Both the position numbers and the translations under genes were made by a program. A DNA stretch of 9,431 nucleotides from Lachnospiraceae bacterium UBA7182 (GTDB lineage: Bacteria > Bacillota > Clostridia > Lachnospirales > Lachnospiraceae). Below the pieces are notes generated by a model that worked only from the letters and a program-made list of their open reading frames with translations, was not told the DNA's origin and did no database searches. This document shows, one piece after another, positions 5,533-9,431 of the stretch (the first letter of the stretch is position 1; each line of letters starts with the position of its first letter). The stretch is from the NCBI GenBank assembly GCA_002491115.1, contig DKVI01000063.1, positions 1 through 9,431 on the forward strand. The letters run 5' to 3'.

Positions 5533-5724
5533 GTCGGAACCAGTATATGTATTGGCCCCGGACGGATCTGTAAAGCGCTGCCCGGGCGCAAGCGCCCAGC
5601 GTACTGTCGCTTTACAGTCCTGTATGCCATAAACCATATAAACATATTCTGCACCGTGTCCAAGTCCGCGTCCACGTTTCAAAGGCGACGACAGCGAATA
5701 GCCACCAGGCAACCCGATGACCAT
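5515..5724 (-). CDS. Small 69-aa protein between helicase and relaxase
   Basis: I do not recognise this protein. It is glycine-rich and basic (MVIGLPGGYSLSSPLKRGRG, then YMVYGIQDCKATVRWALAPGQ), with no clear membrane segment, and its codon use resembles that of the helicase. It starts 10 nt after the helicase stop (5735) on the same strand, which suggests translational coupling; the ribosome site is weak (GGAAGGTG, about 14 nt away, overlapping the helicase stop). It ends 91 nt before the coiled-coil gene. The stretch coding for LPGGYSLSS is nearly repeated, in the same physical orientation, at the ends of the ribbon-helix-helix genes at 8730 and 8951, where it is not coding on this strand, so part of this frame may derive from a dispersed repeat. 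A reading frame in another register (5430-5675) is less convincing. Confidence 0.5.
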   Translation of the reverse strand: MVIGLPGGYSLSSPLKRGRGLGHGAEYVYMVYGIQDCKATVRWALAPGQRFTDPSGANTYTGSDGLKAR

Positions 5725-5734
5725 TCCCGTATGT

Positions 5735-7303
5735 TTACACCTTCCGAATGCCCCGATATGTGTTCTTACGGGGGAAAGAACATAACTTAACCATATCCGA
5801 CCCTTTATAATACGGGTTCATCCATGCGGTCAGGTCGTATTCCAGTATCAGCGGCTCCGGAATACCCATATTGGCAGACGTTGCTCTAATGGCATATGGA
5901 GTAGGTTCCCAATCCAGCCGCGCGTCCAATGCCTGCCGGACTCCCTCCTGAAAAGTGTTTTTGTTTACCGGCTTTGCAGCAGGCGCGTTTTTCTTCATCC
6001 ACGCTTTATATAAATCATATAAAAATTCCCACGGCACCAGCGTCCATACAAGATCGCTCAGAATTTCGCCCAGAAACATCTTTACAGGATCATTTTGCAA
6101 TTCAAAATCATCCAAAATTGTACGGCAGCGCGCAGGCTCCAAAAAAGCATAATAATTTGTGTTTAGAACTTTATAAAGAATATATTCCAATACGTCCTGC
6201 CTGTGAAGGTAATCCGATTTTATGTAAGTCCGCTCCTGCCCCTTAAAAGTTTTGTCAAACGGGATAATAAGCAACCTACGGGAAAGCGAGCTTGTCTTGT
6301 CCGAAAATCGCGGCATCGAATTAAAACACTGAACCACAAGACCATTAAATCGAATCGTAACAGGATTCTTAAATTTTATGTTTATCTGCACGGGATCGCC
6401 CGTTACGATGGCTTTCAAGGCCGCAGGGTCCCTGTTGTATTCGCTCACCGTGTTCTCGTCTGTGACAACAGCGCTAACACTAAGTAATTCCGCCAGTCGG
6501 AAATTATCCTCAAAAGCGGATACAGTAATCGACGCTGTAGAGCCAGAGATCTGGCGCAACAATTCGCAAAGCGTCCCCTTTCCGTTCATTCCTTTACTGG
6601 AATACATACAAACCATTTTGTCCCAACGCACATGCGGGCGGATCACAGCGCCTACGACCTGCCAGAGAAGCTCTACAATCTCAGGGTCATCAGACAACGA
6701 CTGCATCCAGCTTTCCACATCCCAAGTCGTGCCGTCTGGATTCTGGATCACGGGCGAGGCCGCTCCCAAAACATAATTAACTCTGCTTTTTGAAGTAAAT
6801 ACATAGTCCGGGGAAAACGGCAGCAACTTTTTGGTTTTATAATTAAAAATCCCGTTGTTTACGGCAATCAGATCCGGGTTCTGCGTAAGTTCTGCTATTT
6901 CTGCATATGTCCACAATTTTGCAGTAACTTCTCTCTGTGCCTTTGTATCATAATCCGGCTCATACGCGTCTATAAGTCGTTCCAGCCTTATCCCGTCTGT
7001 GGCATCCACATATATGCCTGCATCTGCACCCATAGTCTGGTAAATGGCCAGATAGCCGCGATCCTGCCCCTGGACAATACGCCGTACCATATGCCGGGTA
7101 TTTATTATAAGCGCCATGCTCACTGCAGGCAGAGACCGCGGTTTTTTCCATTTTTCGTCACCGCCACATACCGCATTATGCATGTCAATGCACAGATAAA
7201 TATTTCTAAGAACCTCAGCCGTCACATAACACGGTTTTGCATCTGCATCCATTTTTTCAAGCGCCTCTAAAGTGGCCGTTTTTATCGTTTCTCCAAATTG
7301 CAT
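5735..7303 (-). CDS. P4/D5-type SF3 helicase, putative replication initiator
   Basis: This 522-aa protein fits the phage/plasmid P4-family replication helicases. Residues about 100-210 look like the D5_N region (DLIAVNNGIFNYKTKKLLPFSPDYVF at 144-169). The SF3 core follows: Walker A SKGMNGKGT (236-244; K242), Walker B-like VVTDEN (279-284), motif C VVQCFNSMP (323-331) and the arginine pair SLSRRL (339-344). The C-terminal 110 residues (PWEFLYDLYKAWMKKNAPAAKPVNKNTF...) resemble the winged-helix DNA-binding tail of the family. No AEP or TOPRIM primase motifs are seen in the N-terminal 100 residues, so priming may come from the host. The ATG at 7303 has GGAGG at 6 nt; an in-frame ATG 54 nt upstream does not. 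It heads the minus-strand block and is the likely partner of the iteron region at 2453-2729. Confidence 0.88.
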   Translation of the reverse strand: MQFGETIKTATLEALEKMDADAKPCYVTAEVLRNIYLCIDMHNAVCGGDEKWKKPRSLPAVSMALIINTRHMVRRIVQGQDRGYLAIYQTMGADAGIYVDATDGIRLERLIDAYEPDYDTKAQREVTAKLWTYAEIAELTQNPDLIAVNNGIFNYKTKKLLPFSPDYVFTSKSRVNYVLGAASPVIQNPDGTTWDVESWMQSLSDDPEIVELLWQVVGAVIRPHVRWDKMVCMYSSKGMNGKGTLCELLRQISGSTASITVSAFEDNFRLAELLSVSAVVTDENTVSEYNRDPAALKAIVTGDPVQINIKFKNPVTIRFNGLVVQCFNSMPRFSDKTSSLSRRLLIIPFDKTFKGQERTYIKSDYLHRQDVLEYILYKVLNTNYYAFLEPARCRTILDDFELQNDPVKMFLGEILSDLVWTLVPWEFLYDLYKAWMKKNAPAAKPVNKNTFQEGVRQALDARLDWEPTPYAIRATSANMGIPEPLILEYDLTAWMNPYYKGSDMVKLCSFPRKNTYRGIRKV

Positions 7304-7402
7304 ATTATCCTCCTTAATTTCTTTTTGTACAAAAATACCGTACAGGCTATGCGCCACATGTAGTGTGAATATAAGGGGGGATTTTTGTCAGGCTCCTTTG
7401 TT

Positions 7403-7424
7403 TTTTTCCGCCATTTTTCCGCCA
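7403..7424. repeat. Tandem 11-mer upstream of the helicase gene
   Basis: TTTTTCCGCCA is repeated twice head to tail without a gap (7403-7413 and 7414-7424), about 100 bp upstream of the helicase start. On the helicase strand it reads TGGCGGAAAAA. It may be a regulator or initiator binding site. Confidence 0.5.
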
Positions 7425-7443
7425 CTTTTTGCAATAATTTACA

Positions 7444-7483
7444 GTAACTTGTGGTAACTTTATGGCACTAACCTATAGTAACT
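7444..7483. repeat. GTAACT direct repeats upstream of the helicase gene
   Basis: GTAACT occurs at 7444-7449, 7454-7459 and 7478-7483; the first two are one helical turn apart and both continue as GTAACTT. With the tandem 11-mer next to it, this suggests an operator or a second set of origin sites. The wider 7304-7690 stretch has no gene: it is AT-rich and also contains a 10-bp palindrome TTCTTAAGAA (7547-7556) and the inverted repeat GGCAAA/TTTGCC (7662-7677). No convincing minus-strand promoter for the helicase was found by eye. Confidence 0.4.
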
Positions 7484-7690
7484 AAATCCCCTGTTTACAC
7501 TATTTTTTGGCTTATTTATGCTGTTTTAGAATCTACACTTTGGAAATTCTTAAGAAATCTTCAAGAAAACTTCAATTATGTTGTAAATAAAGACTTTTTA
7601 TATCTTCCGTTACTTCTTCCGGCTCCGGCAGGCAGGGGAGGCGGTATAACAAGACGGGGCTGGCAAATAATTTTGCCGTAAAAAATGCTG

Positions 7691-7719
7691 TTGAATTTTG
7701 CAGCAAGTTGGGATATACT
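7691..7719 (+). promoter_or_regulatory. Sigma-A promoter of the antitoxin gene
   Basis: TTGAAT (7691-7696), an exact 17-bp spacer, then TATACT (7714-7719). The start would fall near 7726, giving a leader of about 19 nt that begins almost at the ribosome site AAAGGAG (7729-7735). No clear operator palindrome overlaps it, though Phd/YefM proteins usually repress their own promoter. Confidence 0.7.
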
Positions 7720-7744
7720 ATGGTTTAGAAAGGAGTTGAGCAAT

Positions 7745-7999
7745 ATGCCAAACATCAAACCTGTTTCTGATCTGCGAAATTACAGCGAGGTACTGCACGA
7801 TGTAGCAGTCGGAGCCCCTGTCTTTCTGACAAAAAACGGGCAGGGACGATATGCGATTCTGGATATACAGGATTATGAAAAGACACAGGCGACCCTCCAG
7901 CTAATGAAAGAACTTGCAAAAGGCCGGAAATCCGGCGATGAGAAAGGCTGGCTGACATTGGAGGCTGTGGAGGCGGAGCTCGGGATCATGAATGAATAA
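7745..7999 (+). CDS. Phd/YefM-family antitoxin
   Basis: This 84-aa protein has the features of Phd/YefM type II antitoxins. The N-terminal dimerization and DNA-binding fold shows in PVSDLRNYSEVLHDVAVGAPVFLTKNGQGRYAILDIQDYEK (about 6-46), with the typical D-L-R-N-Y start, the V-F-L-T-K-N-G strand and the A-I-L-D strand. The C-terminal part (KGWLTLEAVEAELG) is the flexible toxin-binding tail. Such antitoxins bind and neutralise a RelE/ParE-like toxin and repress their promoter. The ATG at 7745 has AAAGGAG 9 nt upstream and a good promoter at 7691-7719. The following toxin gene overlaps by 8 nt but is broken, so this is now an orphan antitoxin. It may still repress or neutralise related toxins elsewhere. 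Confidence 0.92.
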   Translation: MPNIKPVSDLRNYSEVLHDVAVGAPVFLTKNGQGRYAILDIQDYEKTQATLQLMKELAKGRKSGDEKGWLTLEAVEAELGIMNE

Positions 8000-8094
8000 C
8001 CTGCATTTATCCCAGGAGGCACAGAACGATCTGGCCGAAATCAAGGCTTAGTGTCCTGTTCGGGGACATTCCAGCAGAAGAAACTGACGGATAA
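7992..8094 (+). pseudogene. ParE/RelE-type toxin remnant with internal deletion
   Basis: The frame from ATG 7992 begins MNNLHLSQEAQNDLAEIKA, a typical ParE/RelE toxin N-terminus of this group, and meets TAG at 8049-8051. Starting at about 8050, another frame reads SVLFGDIPAEETDG and stops at 8092-8094, which resembles the usual toxin C-terminus (the RILFGDIPEEE type). The joint lies in GCTTAGTGTCC. About 70 central codons, including the catalytic part, are missing and the two ends are out of frame. The toxin is therefore dead while the antitoxin is intact. The start overlaps the antitoxin end by 8 nt, as in functional operons. The assignment of the two end pieces is from memory of the family; the order and spacing make it credible. 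Confidence 0.75.
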
Positions 8095-8105
8095 CCAGAC
8101 CATTT

Positions 8106-8117
8106 CCCGATATCGGG
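8106..8117. repeat. 12-bp palindrome CCCGATATCGGG
   Basis: This perfect palindrome follows the toxin remnant. A ribosome-site-like GGGGAGA and an ATG at 8129 follow, opening an 8-codon frame (MTISQPLA) that ends inside the terminator; this is probably not a gene. The palindrome might be an operator left over from a lost gene. Confidence 0.35.
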
Positions 8118-8143
8118 GAGATGATAATATGACTATTTCACAA

Positions 8144-8172
8144 CCGCTTGCTTAAAATGCAGGCGGTTTTTT
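8144..8172 (+). terminator. Intrinsic terminator of the antitoxin operon
   Basis: CCGCTTGC (8144-8151) pairs with GCAGGCGG (8159-8166), with one G-U pair, and is followed by six Ts (8167-8172). It lies 50 nt after the toxin remnant's last stop. A looser GC-rich hairpin (GCGCTCCCGG...CCCGGGACAGCGC, about 8187-8225) follows and might act for the opposing gene. Confidence 0.8.
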
Positions 8173-8237
8173 GACGGGTTATGTTGCGCTCCCGGTAGCA
8201 GATCTGGCTGCCCGGGACAGCGCACTTTTTGCCCATA

Positions 8238-8474
8238 TCAACTTATGTCTTCTGTTACTTCTTCCGGCTCCAGCAGGTCTGCGGGAAGCTCTTCGGGAGA
8301 TAGATGCATACGCGCTTCCCATGTAAGACCTGCTTCCTCAACTGTCTTTTCTGTGTACCTGTGCCGTATGCGTAATGTGTTGAAAATTACCAGATCTATC
8401 TCGTTCTCACTGAAGCCCAGCCCCGTCATTGTAAGGGCCAGCGCTCCTTTTATTTTTGTTTCTGTCCACTGCAT
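8238..8474 (-). CDS. Unrecognised 78-aa protein
   Basis: I do not recognise the family. The protein is acidic at its C-terminus and probably all-helical: MQWTETKIKGALALTMTGLGFSENEIDLVIFNTL (1-34) reads like two helices with a hydrophobic face, then TYEKTVEEAG-like charged helices, ending LLEPEEVTEDIS. There is no membrane segment. A clear ribosome site, AAGGAGG, lies 6 nt before ATG 8474. It is transcribed away from the first ribbon-helix-helix gene, sharing a 96-bp intergenic region that contains an inverted repeat. Its 3' end is repeated at 7600-7632, so a second copy once existed there. A role in element regulation is possible but nothing in the sequence shows it. Confidence 0.72.
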   Translation of the reverse strand: MQWTETKIKGALALTMTGLGFSENEIDLVIFNTLRIRHRYTEKTVEEAGLTWEARMHLSPEELPADLLEPEEVTEDIS

Positions 8475-8513
8475 TTCACATCCTCCTTACATACTTTTTG
8501 CGTGTAAATCAAT

Positions 8514-8552
8514 GTATATTATAACACAAACCTGCACTTTATAATACATACA
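8514..8552. promoter_or_regulatory. Divergent promoter region with imperfect operator
   Basis: TGTATATTATAA (8514-8525) and TTATAATACATACA (8539-8552) form an inverted repeat with a 2-nt indel around a 13-nt centre. The left arm holds TATAAT on the minus strand (8518-8523) and the right arm holds TATAAT on the plus strand (8540-8545), so each arm contains a -10 for one of the divergent genes. -35 boxes are weak on both sides, which is common where a repressor or activator controls the promoter. A ribbon-helix-helix protein encoded next door is the obvious candidate binder. Confidence 0.45.
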
Positions 8553-8570
8553 GGAAGTGAGGCAAATAAA

Positions 8571-8744
8571 ATGCTGAAAATTGAGAGGAAAGAATACCAA
8601 AACCGTACATTTCGCTTGCCTGTTTCTCTGATCGAAAGACTCGGAGCTGTAGCGCAGGCAAAAAATATATCTGTAAACAATCTCGTAGTTACGCTGTGCG
8701 AATACGCGCTGGACAACCTGGAACCTGACGACGACAGCGAATAA
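8571..8744 (+). CDS. Ribbon-helix-helix DNA-binding protein, copy 1
   Basis: This 57-aa protein has the size and pattern of Arc-type ribbon-helix-helix regulators: a basic N-terminus, the beta strand NRTFRLPVSL (11-20), helix A IERLGAVAQAKN (21-32), the turn NISV and helix B NNLVVTLCEYALDNL (36-50), then an acidic tail EPDDDSE. Such proteins bind DNA as dimers and act as repressors or as antitoxins. The start has GTGAGG about 9 nt upstream, and the divergent promoter with an inverted repeat lies before it. A near-identical gene follows 45 nt downstream, clearly from tandem duplication that included the 3' flank. Autoregulation through the inverted repeat at 8514-8552 is plausible. Confidence 0.82.
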   Translation: MLKIERKEYQNRTFRLPVSLIERLGAVAQAKNISVNNLVVTLCEYALDNLEPDDDSE

Positions 8745-8745
8745 C

Positions 8746-8993
8746 CGCCGGGCAGCCTGTCGGCTGTAAAATCCATAAGGAATATTGTAATGTTTAAAAT
8801 CGAAAAGACAGAATACCAAAACAGAACATTCCGCTTACCAGTTCCCCTGATCGAACGGCTCGGGGCCGTGGCGCAGAAAAATAACGTATCTGTAAACAGA
8901 CTGGTGATCCTGATGTGTGAATACGCACTCGAACACCTCGACGAAGATAAAAGCGAATAATTGCCGGACAGCCTGTCGGCTAAATCCATAGAG
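8746..8993. repeat. Repeated 3' flank of the two RHH genes
   Basis: After each RHH stop codon comes a GCCGG-CAGCCTGTCGGCT segment followed by AAATCCATA (about 8745-8777 and 8961-8990). The segment contains an inverted repeat, GCCG...CGGC. The stop region of copy 1 is also similar to 5687-5714. The conservation of a non-coding flank shows that the duplication unit was about 219 bp, gene plus tail. Confidence 0.65.
8790..8960 (+). CDS. Ribbon-helix-helix DNA-binding protein, copy 2
   Basis: This 56-aa paralogue of the preceding gene keeps the strand NRTFRLPVPL (11-20) unchanged but for one residue, helix A IERLGAVAQKNN and helix B NRLVILMCEYALEHL, and ends DEDKSE. AAGGA (8777-8781) lies 8 nt before ATG 8790, inside the repeated flank of copy 1. 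The strand residues that contact DNA are shared, so the two proteins probably recognise the same site and could form heterodimers, while helix B and the C-terminal tail have diverged. It is followed after 128 nt by the Fic gene in the same direction. Tandem RHH genes may titrate each other or serve different partners; the sequence does not tell which. Confidence 0.82.
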   Translation: MFKIEKTEYQNRTFRLPVPLIERLGAVAQKNNVSVNRLVILMCEYALEHLDEDKSE

Positions 8994-9088
8994 TTTGTGC
9001 GTTTCTGAAGCGGCTCCGAGAGATTGACGAAACGCTGGTATTTCAATATAATAGCAGCAACGGGAAATTCTTTCAGGGGGATATGCGG

Positions 9089-9431
9089 ATGACATTGGAA
9101 AATAAATTGGGCATCACCGATTCGGCGGCGCTCGCCAGAACGGAGGAACGGATCAGCAAGACAAAGGCGCTGGAACTGTTTGAAAAAGGGCTGCTGGATC
9201 AATTTGAGGTTGGGACATTTCAGGGACTTGCACAAATCCACAAATATTTGTTTAGCGAAATATACGACTTTGCGGGACAAATCCGCACTGTGAATATCGC
9301 AAAGGGGAATTTCCGCTTCGCCCCTGTCCTTTATCTGCAGGCGGCGCTGGAGCGTATCGGACAAATGCCGCAATCTACTTTTGATGAAATCATTGAGAAG
9401 TATGTGGAGATGAATGTGGCGCACCCGTTCC
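9089..9431 (+). CDS. fic: Fic-domain protein, 3' end beyond window
   Basis: The first 114 residues match Fic (filamentation induced by cAMP) enzymes, which transfer AMP or another nucleotide part onto target proteins. Seen here: MTLENKLGITDSAALARTEERISKTKA at the N-terminus, VGTFQGLAQIHKYLFSEIYDFAGQIRTVNIAKGNFRFAP (about 43-81), containing the usual flap-region segment, and NVAHPF at the window edge, the first half of the catalytic HPFxxGNGR motif. The rest, including the nucleotide-binding loop and any C-terminal inhibitory helix, is cut off. No (S/T)xxxE(G/N) inhibitory helix is seen in the N-terminal part, so it may be a class III enzyme with a C-terminal inhibitor, like the similar clostridial proteins. 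AGGGGG lies 8 nt before ATG 9089; ATG 9083 is a close alternative with poorer spacing. The frame stays open upstream to 8984. Confidence 0.9.
   Translation, partial: MTLENKLGITDSAALARTEERISKTKALELFEKGLLDQFEVGTFQGLAQIHKYLFSEIYDFAGQIRTVNIAKGNFRFAPVLYLQAALERIGQMPQSTFDEIIEKYVEMNVAHPF

Larger units (their letters stand above)
7600..8277. repeat. 33-bp direct repeat flanking the antitoxin module
   Basis: Segments 7600-7632 and 8245-8277 match at 30 of 33 positions; both contain GTTACTTCTTCCGGCTCC. The right copy is the 3' end of the 78-aa minus-strand gene, encoding LLEPEEVTEDI. The left copy, read on the minus strand, gives LPEPEEVTEDI, so it is a remnant of the same gene family. The pair bounds the antitoxin, the broken toxin and their terminator. 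Confidence 0.6.

Noticed and set aside
5430..5675. 81-codon minus-strand frame overlapping the 69-aa gene
   Set aside because: It has no ribosome site and poorer codon pattern, and it runs through the inverted repeat and into the leader of the coiled-coil gene.
5482..5790. 102-codon plus-strand frame over the 69-aa gene and the helicase end
   Set aside because: There is no ribosome site, and it opposes better-supported minus-strand coding.
8129..8155. 8-codon leader-peptide-like frame (MTISQPLA) before the terminator
   Set aside because: There is a ribosome-site-like sequence, but no amino-acid bias, no alternative hairpin and no downstream gene to attenuate. It is more likely a remnant.
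8519..9424. Long (301-codon) minus-strand reading frame over the RHH and Fic genes
   Set aside because: It is the shadow of three well-supported plus-strand genes. Its internal repeats only mirror the RHH duplication.

Overview
The window looks like a mobile, plasmid-like stretch from a Gram-positive Clostridia genome, most likely a Lachnospiraceae-type gut anaerobe. The reasons are strong AGGAGG-type ribosome sites in front of almost every gene, sigma-A-like promoters, a DUF5688 protein (a family I associate with that group), and a MobV relaxase next to a P4/D5-type SF3 helicase. No integrase, tRNA, rRNA, CRISPR array or insertion sequence was found, so the sequence cannot decide between a mobilizable plasmid and an integrated mobilizable element.

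Layout. (1) 145-2296, plus strand: a likely three-gene cargo operon (an unrecognised 172-aa protein, a stand-alone RadC/JAB protein, a DUF5688 protein with a frameshifted C-terminus), with a sigma-A-like promoter before it and an intrinsic terminator after it. (2) 2297-3138: a repeat-rich region with no convincing gene. It holds ten exact TGACTAC/GTAGTCA heptamers around a 72-bp tract of about 11% GC, two 46-bp direct repeats, GATCACAG/CTGTGATC boxes that change orientation across the core, and two related GGTGCC hairpins. This is the best candidate for a replication origin. A minus-strand promoter/terminator pair inside it could give an RNA of about 60 nt. (3) 3139-3450: a small acidic plus-strand gene. 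(4) 3556-7303, minus strand: a four-gene replication and mobilization block read as SF3 helicase, 69-aa protein, coiled-coil protein, MobV relaxase. A candidate oriT lies just upstream of the relaxase. (5) 7304-7744: a control region with an antitoxin promoter and short direct repeats near the helicase. (6) 7745-9431: a toxin-antitoxin-like neighbourhood with a Phd/YefM antitoxin, a gutted ParE/RelE toxin remnant, a 78-aa minus-strand protein, two tandem ribbon-helix-helix genes and a Fic protein cut off by the window end.

How the parts may work together (inference): the SF3 helicase would open an iteron-type origin, the relaxase with its small partner would nick at an oriT for transfer in trans, and the Phd/RHH/Fic genes would serve stability or regulation. 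The most interesting points are the iteron/AT-rich region with its possible small RNA, the helicase that lacks a visible primase domain, the dead toxin beside an intact antitoxin, and short repeats linking the RHH and antitoxin region to other parts of the element.
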